From FACHB-T130 sp042747725 (lineage in GTDB: Bacteria; Cyanobacteriota; Cyanobacteriia; Cyanobacteriales; FACHB-T130), in assembly GCF_042747725.1 (NCBI RefSeq), contig NZ_JBHZGO010000024.1, positions 124,001-188,000 of the forward strand: a stretch of 64,000 nt of DNA, given 5' to 3'. Within the stretch, counting starts at the first letter, position 1. The number at the start of each line of letters is the position of its first letter. Under the pieces are notes generated by a model that was not told where the DNA came from, did no database searches, and worked only from the letters and a program-made list of their open reading frames with translations. Below, piece after piece: positions 26,030 through 34,490 of the stretch. The position numbers were made by a program, and so were the translations under genes.

Positions 26030-26425
26030 TTCATGTTATGCACTAGCTTAATGATGTTTGTCGTGCTTTACAGCAGATTCTGATAGGAGCGCCTATTGAG
26101 CCTAAATTTTTTTATGAAGGTTAGGGTGGGGTTCCAGAGGTTTTTACAAGGCTTGAGAGGCTCCCACCCATCGCTAACAGGGAACCGGATTTAACTTTCT
26201 ACCTTAGTCCCTGTCAAGTTATTGTTCGCTTTGTTAAGTATTTGGTAACTCTTATTGCAACTTGTGCGATCGCAATTTTGGTATTACCAGATCAGTTATC
26301 GTGGAAAACTAAAGGAATAATTAAATAGAGGCCGTGTGCCGTACCCACTTGCTCCCACCACCCGCACAACACTTGTTCCCAGCCAATTCGGCACTCAGAA
26401 CAGCTATCCGCTAATAGGAGGTTTT
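26030..26425. other. Gap with degraded coding-like sequence
   Basis: At about 26176-26328 an open plus-strand frame without a start codon encodes a hydrophobic stretch (VKYLVTLIATCAIAILVLP). It may be the remnant of a membrane protein gene. The rest shows no structure. Confidence 0.25.
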
Positions 26426-26659
26426 ATGACTCCCACAATGCTGCGTCAGCTTTGGTCTTTAATTGAAACTACTCAGGCGAATCTGTTATTGAAGTTAGAT
26501 GATGCCAGCTTAGTACAGTGGCTGCTGAAGCAACTGAAACAACAGCGATCGCTCAATTCCGATGAAACAAATATTATGACTGACTATCTGCACTCAAAGC
26601 TATCCCTGATCCGGGATCTCGCTCAGGAGCGTCAGTCTGTCTGGCAAGAAACCCATTAA
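26426..26659 (+). CDS. Small conserved cyanobacterial protein, 77 aa
   Basis: AGGAGG lies 5 bases before the ATG at 26426, so the longer frame from 26336 is rejected. The helical protein (MTPTMLRQLWSLIETTQANL; SLVQWLLKQL; LSLIRDLAQER) resembles a short protein found across cyanobacteria, of unknown function. It has no signal peptide or membrane segment. A perfect hairpin terminates it. Confidence 0.75.
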   Translation: MTPTMLRQLWSLIETTQANLLLKLDDASLVQWLLKQLKQQRSLNSDETNIMTDYLHSKLSLIRDLAQERQSVWQETH

Positions 26660-26660
26660 C

Positions 26661-26692
26661 AGTAAAGACGCGATGTAGATCGCGTCTTTACT
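26661..26692 (+). terminator. 14-bp perfect hairpin
   Basis: AGTAAAGACGCGAT, GTAG, ATCGCGTCTTTACT begins one base after the stop. It contains the dispersed cyanobacterial palindrome of the AGACGCGAT/ATCGCGTCT kind, here doubling as a terminator. Confidence 0.75.
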
Positions 26693-26725
26693 TGCTAAAA
26701 TGCCGATCGCGCACGCAGCCAAGAG

Positions 26726-27337
26726 CTACTTGGGTGCCAAAGGACGCTCTGGGAAAGACTGCGGCTCCGGTGGAGGTGCCGCCGGTGTATTAGCCTGTGA
26801 AGAATTTGCCAGCGTCGCCGACACTAGGGCATAGCCCAAATAAGCCGGTAAACTTATCGCTATTACTGCGGCGATCGCTGCCACCCAGGTACGCCGCGTC
26901 AACACAGGACCGTAATGGCAGCGATAGGGGTCATAAGCCAGAGATTCTGATGGAATCATGTCCCGCATGGCAGTAGGTCGCTTGAACCGCACCCGCCGGT
27001 CATCCATTTTTTCTAACAAAATCCAGCCGGATTGTGCCTCTTCTTCACACAGCTTTTGAAAAACCGTGGGATTGCGAAATAAATCGCCTTTAGCTCGCAC
27101 AATTTTAAATTCCCAGCCCATCAGTCGCGGATCTTTGAACGTCTGTGCAGAGGAACCATTAGAAGGCGGCTCTGCTAGTGCTAGGTCTTGTTTAGATTCA
27201 TAACGAGTCAAAGTTTCTTCCTCTTCCTCATATTGCTGACCTGTACTCACCTGCTGCCAGCGCATCCATCCGCTTACCATCACTGCCTCCAAACCAAAAC
27301 TTCCAACCAACAGGCTCCACACAATCACTTCGAGCAT
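26726..27337 (-). CDS. Membrane-anchored protein of unknown function
   Basis: A 203-residue protein with an N-terminal membrane helix (VIVWSLLVGSFGLEAVMV) and a second at about residues 155-178 (VAAIAAVIAISLPAYLGYAL). Between them lies a soluble region with WEFKIVRAKGDLFRNP and SGWILLEKMDDRRVRFKRP, a pattern I associate with a cyanobacterial family of unknown role. The tail is Pro-rich. The ATG at 27337 is preferred to the frame start at 27376. Confidence 0.7.
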   Translation of the reverse strand: MLEVIVWSLLVGSFGLEAVMVSGWMRWQQVSTGQQYEEEEETLTRYESKQDLALAEPPSNGSSAQTFKDPRLMGWEFKIVRAKGDLFRNPTVFQKLCEEEAQSGWILLEKMDDRRVRFKRPTAMRDMIPSESLAYDPYRCHYGPVLTRRTWVAAIAAVIAISLPAYLGYALVSATLANSSQANTPAAPPPEPQSFPERPLAPK

Positions 27338-27400
27338 ATTTTGATAGCTATCAGCTTTGCGAATGACGAATGGCAATTGACAATTAGCTATTCGCCATTA

Positions 27401-27435
27401 ACCAATGACCAATAACCACTGACTATTGACTACTG
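27401..27435. repeat. Heptamer tandem repeat across ribD stop codon
   Basis: ACCAATG, ACCAATA, ACCACTG, ACTATTG and ACTACTG are five consecutive 7-bp units. The ribD stop codon (27423-27425) and its last codons lie inside the run. Confidence 0.75.
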
Positions 27436-28574
27436 ACCGCTAAGGGTAAATAACCTTCAACCAGGCAATCTGAGCCGACAGTTCGCCAACGGACGCGCTC
27501 TAGAGTGAGTGCCTCTGTCATGCTTGCGAACCCCAAATCCCCCACGGGCGAAGGAGCCGACCTGCCGCCGACAATTTTGGGAGCAATGAAGGCCAGAATT
27601 TTTTGTACTGTCCCTTCGGCGATCGCGCTTGCTGCTAACGTGCCGCCACATTCCCACAGCACGCCCGATAATCCCCGCTCATATAAGTACGCCATTGCCT
27701 TCGTCGGTGTCAGTGGAGTCAGCTCCACTACCATCACACCCTTTTTCAGCAACATCTGCTGAAAATCCGGATTAGCCCCCACCTCTGTTAACACTAAAGT
27801 CGGAGCCTCCGCCGTCTCCCACACATGAGCCTCTACGGGCAAATGTAGCGTGCGACTCATGACTACGCGCAAGGGATTGTGTACCTCTGTCTGATGGCTG
27901 GTCAAGTGGGGGTTATCCAGACGCACGGTGTTGCCGCCCACGATCACAGCATCGCACGCCACCCGCATTCGATGTACCTCATTGCGGGCGTCGGTGCTGG
28001 TAATCCAGGCGCTGTGTCCTGTCGTTGTGGCAATTTTGCCATCCAAAGTCATGGCGTATTTTAAAATGCCAAACGGACGCCGGTAGAGAACGCGATGGAT
28101 AAAAGCCTCATTCAGCTGCCGACAGGCGTCTTCTTCCACACCCACCACAACTTCTATCCCCGCTGCTCGTAACCGCTCAATCCCTCCCCCCGACACGCGC
28201 GGATCGGGGTCTACCATGCCCACCACCACCTTGCTCACGCCTGCTGCTACCAATGCTTCCGAACAGGGAGGCGTCCGTCCGTAGTGGTTACAAGGTTCCA
28301 GATTTACATAAATTGTGGCTCCTTTGGCTCGTTCACCGGCGTCCCGCAGCGCAAAGACTTCTGCATGGGGATGACCGGCACCGGGATGAAACCCTTCCCC
28401 CACAATCTGCCCATCCTGGACAATGACAGAACCCACTAGGGGATTGGGAGCGGTTTGTCCCAAGGCGTGACGGGCTAGTTCTATACACCGCTGCATCATC
28501 GCGCGGTCGAAGGAGGTAAAAGGGGACTCCGGTTGGGGTGCATCCGATTGGGTGTCTACGGAAAAGTTGTCCAT
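27423..28574 (-). CDS. ribD: Riboflavin biosynthesis deaminase/reductase
   Basis: A 383-residue bifunctional enzyme. The N-terminal deaminase (residues 20-165) has zinc ligands in GHPHAEVFAL and PCNHYGRTPPC. The C-terminal reductase (residues 170-375) has KYAMTLDGKIAT and the NADPH-binding segments VIVGGNTVRLDNP and LWECGGTLAASAI. It converts the diamino-pyrimidine product of GTP cyclohydrolase II in two steps on the way to riboflavin. Other rib genes are not nearby, which is usual in cyanobacteria. Confidence 0.96.
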   Translation of the reverse strand: MDNFSVDTQSDAPQPESPFTSFDRAMMQRCIELARHALGQTAPNPLVGSVIVQDGQIVGEGFHPGAGHPHAEVFALRDAGERAKGATIYVNLEPCNHYGRTPPCSEALVAAGVSKVVVGMVDPDPRVSGGGIERLRAAGIEVVVGVEEDACRQLNEAFIHRVLYRRPFGILKYAMTLDGKIATTTGHSAWITSTDARNEVHRMRVACDAVIVGGNTVRLDNPHLTSHQTEVHNPLRVVMSRTLHLPVEAHVWETAEAPTLVLTEVGANPDFQQMLLKKGVMVVELTPLTPTKAMAYLYERGLSGVLWECGGTLAASAIAEGTVQKILAFIAPKIVGGRSAPSPVGDLGFASMTEALTLERVRWRTVGSDCLVEGYLPLAVSSQ

Positions 28575-28725
28575 GAGTTTGCTGTCCTGGCTACCAAATT
28601 CTTCGCCCCAGTACCCCTAAATTTTATTGATGGGGGTGTAGCGGCAGGCAATTTCAATCGCCATCTATAAAACGTCCTTGCCAAAGGTATGCCTGAGTAT
28701 AGAATGCCTTCAGGAGGGAGCAAGT

Positions 28726-29940
28726 GTGTTTAATCTGACTTACGAATTTAAGCTAAAGCCAACACGCGAACAAGTTTCATTATTTGACGAATGGCTAGAA
28801 ATTAACCGCCGCGTCTACAATTATGCACTTGGTGAAAGGAAGGATTGGTACAAATCCCGTAGTTGTCAGATTAACGCTTGTTCCCTTCGCCATGAGTACA
28901 TGATCAGGGCCAATACACCGCGCCCAACTTACGCAAGTCAATGCAAGTCCTTGACGGCTGCGAAGAATGAGCATCCAAACCTCAAGGTTGTTAACGCTCA
29001 AGTATTGCAGCAAACTCTTAAGAGAGTCGAGAATGCATTTGTGGCAATGTGGGAGCAGAACCACGGTTTTCCACGGTTTAAAAAACCGGGAAGAATGCGT
29101 TCGTTCGTGTTTCCCCAACTGAACAAGGAACCACTCAAACAAGGGCAAATTAACCTGCCTAAGATTGGGTGGGTTAAATTTCGGCAGTCGCAAAGCATTC
29201 CTGATGGCGGGGCAGTAAAGCAAGCCCGGATTGTTAAGCGCGTATCTGGTTGGTACGTCATGCTAACAGTACAGTGGAATGTGTCTGTAGCGCCGATACT
29301 GCCTCATGGAGAAGCATTAGGGATTGATGTAGGCTTAACGAGTTTCGTAGCTACTTCCAACGGTCTTTTAGTCAAACGATCCAGGTTTTTTGTAGATGCC
29401 GAATGCCAGCTTAAATTCCTGCAACAGCGCGTCTCTAGGAAACGTATTGGCTCAAACAATTGGCGAAAAGCACTTCAGAAAGTAGCTAAAGTGCATGAAT
29501 ACGTTTCCAATTGCCGCAAGGATTTCCATCGAAAACTATCCCATCAACTATGTGATGGCGCTGGAATGGTTTTCGTTGAAGATTTGAATTTGATTGGACT
29601 GTCTCGCGGAATGTTGGGCAAACACTGTCTTGATGCAGGGTTTGGTCAGTTTTTTAACATCCTTGAGCAGACTTGCTTGAAAAGGGGTGTGTACTTTCAA
29701 AAAGTAGATGCTCGTAAAACAAGTCAGATTTGTCCTAATTGTGGGACACAGACAGGCAAAAAAGAGCTATCGGAGCGTACTCATGTATGTGAGAGTTGCG
29801 GCTATAAGACTGATAGAGATGTCGCAGCCGCTCAAGTAGTCGCAATACGTGGACTTGCAGCCGTGGGGCACACGGTGAAGATGCTTTCTGAGGGTAAATT
29901 CATTGGAATCCCTGAGATGAAAGAATCCCCCGGCTTTTAG
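28726..29940 (+). CDS. tnpB: TnpB RNA-guided endonuclease, complete active site
   Basis: 404 residues, close to the 408 of ISDra2 TnpB. The N-terminal beta-barrel/helical region begins FNLTYEFKLKPTREQ. The RuvC residues are Asp201 (ALGIDVGLTSF), Glu285 (VFVEDLNLIG) and an Asp in YKTDRDVAAA (363 or 365). The zinc finger cysteines are C336, C339, C355 and C358. TnpB cuts DNA matched by a guide in an RNA made from the element's 3' end. GTG at 28726 has AGGAGG upstream, so the frame start at 28678 is not used. All key residues are present, so it is probably active. Confidence 0.92.
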   Translation: MFNLTYEFKLKPTREQVSLFDEWLEINRRVYNYALGERKDWYKSRSCQINACSLRHEYMIRANTPRPTYASQCKSLTAAKNEHPNLKVVNAQVLQQTLKRVENAFVAMWEQNHGFPRFKKPGRMRSFVFPQLNKEPLKQGQINLPKIGWVKFRQSQSIPDGGAVKQARIVKRVSGWYVMLTVQWNVSVAPILPHGEALGIDVGLTSFVATSNGLLVKRSRFFVDAECQLKFLQQRVSRKRIGSNNWRKALQKVAKVHEYVSNCRKDFHRKLSHQLCDGAGMVFVEDLNLIGLSRGMLGKHCLDAGFGQFFNILEQTCLKRGVYFQKVDARKTSQICPNCGTQTGKKELSERTHVCESCGYKTDRDVAAAQVVAIRGLAAVGHTVKMLSEGKFIGIPEMKESPGF

Positions 29941-29956
29941 CCGTGGGGAGTGTCAA
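29800..29956 (+). ncRNA. Candidate omegaRNA scaffold of the TnpB element
   Basis: In TnpB systems the guide RNA is the 3' part of the tnpB transcript plus the right end. Here it would end at 29956 (TGTCAA), and the guide would be the next bases, ACCTGAGTGTAATGAATTAG (29957-29976). The 5' limit is arbitrary. Confidence 0.45.
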
Positions 29957-29976
29957 ACCTGAGTGTAATGAATTAG

Positions 29977-30347
29977 GGCACAGCCTAGCCTACTTTAGCA
30001 GGAGCAGGCTTAGGGAGGGATGTTAGGGGGATTTCCCAGCACAAAAGAAAGAGTATAGAATGTTTACCCGTGAAGAGCGGAATATTGTGGCATCAGCTTA
30101 GCCAATAGGCACCCTTAAATGGCACTTAGCTTTGAGGAGTAATTAGTAAAGGGAACCAATCACCAATCACCAATTCGCGATTACCCGCCTTCAAAAGTTA
30201 TCCTGATTTTCACGACTATACTTACGCGATCGCTACATATCCCTATAAATAGGTCTAATATATTTTGACGGCTAAATCCCATGACAACTTATGTTACACC
30301 TGTTAATGTAAATAAACGTATCAAAAAGCCCGGATTCGTAACTTCCT
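29977..30347. other. Gap after the TnpB element
   Basis: About 370 bp with no convincing gene. A 56-codon frame from about 30281 overlaps the start of the HAD gene but looks non-coding in the overlap. A/T-rich promoter-like sequence precedes 30348. Confidence 0.3.
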
Positions 30348-31160
30348 ATGAACTGCTGCCCCGCCGCCTCAACTTTGCAACCACCTCAGCCCTACTGGCG
30401 TCAAGCCGCTGCCCCGCATTCCCAAAAACTGACAGTGTTTTGCGACTTTGACGGCCCGCTTGTGGACGTTTCCCACCGCTACTACTGTACCTATCAGCTT
30501 GGACTCGCTGATACTCAGGAGATATACCAGGAGCGAGGAGAAATCCTGCATCTTCAGGTATTGACTAAAGAGCAGTTCTGGCAAATGAAGCAAGATCGCG
30601 TCCCGGATGTGGAAATTGCTATGCGATCGGGCTTGCAGGGGGAGCAAATTAATGTGTTTTTGCAGCGCGTAGTCAGCATCGTCAATCAACCGGCGCTGTT
30701 ACAAAAAGACAAGATGCAGCCGGGAGTCAACTGGGCGCTGGCATTGCTACATTCTCAGGGCATCAAGCTGGTGTTAGTGACGTTGCGATGTCAATCCCAA
30801 GCTGTGCAAATCTTGCAAAATCACGGTTTGGCTCGTTTATTTAGTGGCATTTACGGAACTCAAGACAGCGATGCCGCCTATCAAAACTACGCTGAAGTGA
30901 AAACGCAACTTCTCACCAAAGCGATCGCCGAACATTGTTCGCCTAGTTGGCAAGCCGATGATTGTTGGATGGTTGGCGATACCGAAGCAGACATCTTAGC
31001 AGGACAAGCGCTTTCGATTCCTACCATCGCGCTGACTTGTGGCATTCGCAGCAGCCAAAGATTGCGACAGTTCCAACCAACACGCATTCATAGCGATTTA
31101 CTTTCTGTTGCTCATTACCTGCTGGGAGTGAGTCAGCAGTCATGGGTCAATCATCAATAG
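30348..31160 (+). CDS. HAD-superfamily phosphatase-like hydrolase
   Basis: A 270-residue HAD protein with the complete motif I FCDFDGPLVD (nucleophile and acid Asp both present), motif II in VLVTLRCQSQ and motif IV WMVGDTEADILAG. The cap between them is helical. The first 28 residues are Pro/Ala-rich and atypical, so the start may be further downstream, close to KLTVFCDFDG. Substrate unknown. It stands alone between the TnpB element and mreD. Confidence 0.82.
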   Translation: MNCCPAASTLQPPQPYWRQAAAPHSQKLTVFCDFDGPLVDVSHRYYCTYQLGLADTQEIYQERGEILHLQVLTKEQFWQMKQDRVPDVEIAMRSGLQGEQINVFLQRVVSIVNQPALLQKDKMQPGVNWALALLHSQGIKLVLVTLRCQSQAVQILQNHGLARLFSGIYGTQDSDAAYQNYAEVKTQLLTKAIAEHCSPSWQADDCWMVGDTEADILAGQALSIPTIALTCGIRSSQRLRQFQPTRIHSDLLSVAHYLLGVSQQSWVNHQ

Positions 31161-31207
31161 TCTTTACTCAATTGTCAGAAGAATGAGTATTGACAATTGA
31201 GTAAACA

Positions 31208-31759
31208 CTAATTGGAAGACTGCCCTAACAGGTTTATCCGCTGCCACCAGCGATTTAGAGGATAGTAAACAATGGGTGCCCAAAGGCTGCTCAGGATGGC
31301 ACTGGAGAGGGCAATACGCTGGTGATATGTCCAAATTGCTGCCAGATTGCGATCGCCCTGTAGCGTGAACTGAATTGCACTCACCGTCTCCGCCACAACC
31401 GCCATTCCAAAAACAATTAACGCCACCGAAATAAAATCTTCCTCAATATACCGCTGCTTTTGAATCCGAGCAGTCAAAATTCCTACCAATGCTAAGCTGA
31501 GGGTATGACTGGGATCGGGGGATGTCATCCCATCTTGGATTAGTCCCAACACCAACCCGGCGATCGCACCCTGCAAGACTGTTCGCTTCAAACTCCAGGC
31601 GACCACCCAAATTAACAACCAGTTGGGGCCAATTCCCAACAATTCCATTCCCGGTAAGCGCGTCGGCAAAACCAATAAGCATAGCAGGACAGAACCAATG
31701 GTTACTGCCCAGTTAAGCATTTGACGAGGCCAAGGTGACAAGTCAGATACATTGATCAT
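31208..31759 (-). CDS. mreD: Rod shape-determining membrane protein MreD
   Basis: A 183-residue protein with five or six hydrophobic helices (LNWAVTIGSVLLCLLVLP; NWLLIWVVAWSLKR; GAIAGLVLGLIQDGMTS) and the small conserved segment LIQDGMTSPDPSHTLSLAL. MreD belongs to the elongasome with MreB, MreC, RodA and PBP2 and helps place lateral wall synthesis. It is the third gene of mreB-mreC-mreD, 98 bp after mreC. Confidence 0.88.
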   Translation of the reverse strand: MINVSDLSPWPRQMLNWAVTIGSVLLCLLVLPTRLPGMELLGIGPNWLLIWVVAWSLKRTVLQGAIAGLVLGLIQDGMTSPDPSHTLSLALVGILTARIQKQRYIEEDFISVALIVFGMAVVAETVSAIQFTLQGDRNLAAIWTYHQRIALSSAILSSLWAPIVYYPLNRWWQRINLLGQSSN

Positions 31760-31857
31760 GGGTCATGGCTCATGGGTCATCAGTGATTAGTTTTTAGTCC
31801 ATCGTCTGTTGCTAATGACTAATCGCCATTTACTAATAACAGCTAACCGTTCATTCC

Positions 31858-32592
31858 TCATTTCGGGTACGCAACCACCCATTCCAAGGAACTCATCGGT
31901 GCTGTCAACTCAATCACAGCTTCAGGAGCTGGGGTTTTGTCCAAATTTACAGATTCTATTCGTCCTAACGGCAATCCTGACGGAAAAAGTTTACTGACAG
32001 ATGATGTTGCCACGACATCGCCCCGACGGACATCAGGAACTTTATCAAAAAACTGCATCACCGCTCGGTTAGAACCTTGTCCGCGAAGATAGCCCATATA
32101 ACGGCTGCGGCTAATTGCAACCCCCACTCGGCTGCTGGGATCGCTGATCAGCAAGACCCGGCTGCTATGGGGCGTCACACTGGTGACGCGACCTACCAAG
32201 CCACCCGTACCCATCACGATGAAGTCTACCTGGATACCATCTTGACTTCCTCGACCGAGGATTATCTGTTGCCACCAATGATCGGCGCTACGTCCCACAA
32301 TTGGAGCGACTATCCCTGGCTGTTTTTTCTGTTTAACATAACCCAACAGCTCTTGTAACTTCTGATTTTGGCTTTCGAGTTCAACTAACCGCTCCTGTAG
32401 TTCCAGGACGCGGGCATTCTCGATACGCTCTTGTGACGTGGGTTCCATTTGAAAAGGACGGGTGAGCAACTGGTAAGTCTCATAAAGAGCAGCTCCCTGA
32501 GTCTCCCGGATCGCCCAGGCACTTCCAATTGTTAGCCCAGCCAATATAACTTGTATTCCGTGCCGAACCCACCAGCGACGCAGTGTAAACAT
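31858..32592 (-). CDS. mreC: Rod shape-determining protein MreC
   Basis: A 244-residue bitopic protein: a short cytoplasmic tail, a membrane helix near residues 13-28 (GIQVILAGLTIGSAWAI), a coiled coil (LELQERLVELESQNQKLQEL) and the two-lobed beta domain with APIVGRSADHWWQQIILGRGS, GLVGRVT and RGDVVATSS. It links the cytoplasmic MreB filament to periplasmic wall enzymes. It lies between mreB and mreD on the same strand. Confidence 0.94.
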   Translation of the reverse strand: MFTLRRWWVRHGIQVILAGLTIGSAWAIRETQGAALYETYQLLTRPFQMEPTSQERIENARVLELQERLVELESQNQKLQELLGYVKQKKQPGIVAPIVGRSADHWWQQIILGRGSQDGIQVDFIVMGTGGLVGRVTSVTPHSSRVLLISDPSSRVGVAISRSRYMGYLRGQGSNRAVMQFFDKVPDVRRGDVVATSSVSKLFPSGLPLGRIESVNLDKTPAPEAVIELTAPMSSLEWVVAYPK

Positions 32593-32677
32593 TTAGCTAT
32601 CAGCGATTCGTCTTTAGTCCTTTAGTTTTTAGTTTTTAGCCCCTAGCCTTAGCCTTTAGTTCATCGTCTACTGCCAA

Positions 32678-32710
32678 TGACTAACGACTAATGACTAACG
32701 ACTAATGACT
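32678..32710. repeat. Heptamer tandem repeat between mreB and mreC
   Basis: TGACTAA and CGACTAA alternate for four units, followed by TGACT. The run sits directly after the mreB stop codon and belongs to the same STRR type as the one at 1465. Confidence 0.8.
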
Positions 32711-32711
32711 G

Positions 32712-33755
32712 CTACATATGGCGCGATCGCCCGCTGAACACCCGCTCTAGCTGTTTGAAATTCTCCAGCACACGACCTGTTCCTAGCACCACGCACGAGA
32801 GCGGATCTGCCGCTACGTGGGTGACAATCCCGGTTTCGTGGCTGATGAGCGTGTCCAGCCCCTTTAACAAAGCCCCACCGCCAGCCAGCATGATACCTCT
32901 ATCAATAATATCGGCTGCGAGTTCGGGAGGGGTGCGCTCTAAGGTTCGCTTCACCGCATCCACAATCACCGAAAGGGGTTCAGACATACTTTCACGAATT
33001 TCCGGCCCCTTGATGGTGACAGTTCGCGGCAAGCCAGAGAGCAGGTGTAAGCCCCGCACTTCCATGATGGCTTCTTCATCAAAACTGGTGGGGTAGGCAG
33101 AACCAATCTGAATCTTGATTTCTTCAGAGGTGCGTTCCCCAATCACCAAGTTATGGACTTTTTTCATGTACTGCATGATGGCTTCCGAAAGCTCGTCGCC
33201 AGCCACGCGCACCGATTCACTTAAAACCGTTCCTTGTAAAGAAAGCACGGCAACTTCTGTGGTGCCGCCACCAATATCAATGATCATGTTGCCCGTAGGC
33301 TCAGCCACTGGTAGCCCAGCCCCAATGGCGGCAGCGACCGGTTCATCTATCAAGTACACATCCCTGGCACCTGCCTGAGATGCTGCTTCCATAACGGCTC
33401 GTCGTTCTACGCCAGTGACACCCGAAGGAATGCCAATGACAACACGAGGTGAAACCAAAGCTCTTCCCTCGTGTACTCGCCGAATAAAATGCTTAAGCAT
33501 CAGCTCAGCGACATCGAAGTCTGCAATGACACCATCGCGCAGGGGGCGCAGTGCCACCACATTGCCGGGAGTTCTCCCCAACATTTTTTTGGCATCTTCG
33601 CCCACGGCTAGCGGGGTTCTTGTGTCCATATCCATAGCAACCACAGAGGGTTCTTGGAGAACAATGCCTTTGCCGGATACATAAACCAGGGTGTTAGCAG
33701 TGCCCAGGTCGATACCCATGTCCCGGGATAAGGAAAAGCGACTGAAAAGACCCAC
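32712..33755 (-). CDS. mreB: Cell-shape actin homologue MreB
   Basis: A 347-residue MreB. The ATP-binding actin-fold motifs are MGIDLGTANTLVYVSGKGI (phosphate 1), MIIDIGGGTTEVAVLSL (phosphate 2) and GIMLAGGGALLKGLD (adenosine). It forms membrane-bound filaments that guide cell elongation. It is the first gene of mreBCD; the promoter lies in the 260-bp region shared with the divergent ssb gene. Confidence 0.98.
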   Translation of the reverse strand: MGLFSRFSLSRDMGIDLGTANTLVYVSGKGIVLQEPSVVAMDMDTRTPLAVGEDAKKMLGRTPGNVVALRPLRDGVIADFDVAELMLKHFIRRVHEGRALVSPRVVIGIPSGVTGVERRAVMEAASQAGARDVYLIDEPVAAAIGAGLPVAEPTGNMIIDIGGGTTEVAVLSLQGTVLSESVRVAGDELSEAIMQYMKKVHNLVIGERTSEEIKIQIGSAYPTSFDEEAIMEVRGLHLLSGLPRTVTIKGPEIRESMSEPLSVIVDAVKRTLERTPPELAADIIDRGIMLAGGGALLKGLDTLISHETGIVTHVAADPLSCVVLGTGRVLENFKQLERVFSGRSRHM

Positions 33756-33991
33756 TCGTTTCTACGCCCCCAAAATGAAATGCTGTTGTGTGTGATGGAA
33801 TTCTAACGGAAATGGAACCGAGGTGGATTCTATTACGTTTTCTATCCAGAGTCTAGTCAGGTAGACGAATTTATCCGGTGAAAGCGCCTAGATCCCATTT
33901 CCAAGCATCATTCTGGTAGTTGAAGAGCAAATCAGGATAAAGTTAACTTGAGCCTACCATCTAAATTCGCTAAAGTATAGTCACTGTAATC

Positions 33992-34005
33992 AGTACATTT
34001 GTACT
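33992..34005. promoter_or_regulatory. LexA-type box upstream of ssb
   Basis: AGTACATTTGTACT is a perfect 14-bp palindrome and fits the cyanobacterial LexA consensus RGTACNNNDGTWCB exactly. It ends 10 bp before the ssb start codon, where a bound repressor would block transcription or initiation. Confidence 0.75.
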
Positions 34006-34015
34006 AATCAATTTT

Positions 34016-34375
34016 ATGAGCCTGAATGTTGTGAACTTGGTAGGTCGTGTGGGTACAGAGCCTGATGTCAAGTATTTCGAGTCAGGTAAAATTAAGTGCA
34101 ATCTGACGCTGGCAGTGGATCGTCGAACTCGCAATAGCGACCAGCCTGACTGGTTTAATCTGGAACTGTGGGGGAAGACAGCGGAAGTGGCTGCGAACTA
34201 TGTGAGAAAGGGCAGTTTGATAGGGGTACAAGGCTCCTTGAAAATAGAGACTTGGAGCGATAATAAGGCATCCAACCGATCTAAACCCGTTATTAAGGTG
34301 GATCGCCTGGATTTACTGGGTTCCAAACAGGATACAGACCCCAATGCAGTGAATGGCTACAACGACAGCGAGTGA
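34016..34375 (+). CDS. ssb: Single-stranded DNA-binding protein
   Basis: A 119-residue protein with one OB fold (MSLNVVNLVGRVGTEPDVKYF; LAVDRRTRN; WFNLELWGKTAEVAANYV; KGSLIGVQGSLKIETW) and a short acidic tail ending NGYNDSE. It coats single-stranded DNA in replication, repair and recombination. The tail lacks the classical DDDIPF tip, as in other short cyanobacterial SSBs. A LexA-type box precedes it, which suggests induction by DNA damage. It is divergent from mreB. Confidence 0.93.
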   Translation: MSLNVVNLVGRVGTEPDVKYFESGKIKCNLTLAVDRRTRNSDQPDWFNLELWGKTAEVAANYVRKGSLIGVQGSLKIETWSDNKASNRSKPVIKVDRLDLLGSKQDTDPNAVNGYNDSE

Positions 34376-34405
34376 TTTTTAAGTAGTTGTTAGCGCTAAG
34401 CCATC

Positions 34406-34437
34406 AGCCATCAGCTTTCCCCATAAAACTGATGGCT
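34406..34437 (+). terminator. Terminator of ssb
   Basis: Arms AGCCATCAG and CTGATGGCT with a 14-nt loop, 31 bp after the stop codon. The following T run is weak. Confidence 0.55.
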
Positions 34438-34490
34438 AATTATTGTATTTTGGCGGAAAAAACGAAGAATCCCAAATCTTTAAATACAGT

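Larger units (their letters stand above)
28632..29956 (+). mobile_element. IS200/IS605-type element with tnpB only
   Basis: The left end probably follows TTGAT (28627-28631). The right end is a hairpin (arms CCCC-CGGCT and AGCCG-T-GGGG, 29927-29948) and TGTCAA ending at 29956, typical of this superfamily. There is no tnpA, so it is an IS1341-like element that must borrow transposase. The left boundary is inferred from the TTGAT used by ISDra2 relatives and is less certain than the right. Confidence 0.6.

Noticed and set aside
28678..28725. The upstream TTG as the tnpB start
   Set aside because: The GTG at 28726 has AGGAGG before it and gives the usual TnpB N-terminus.
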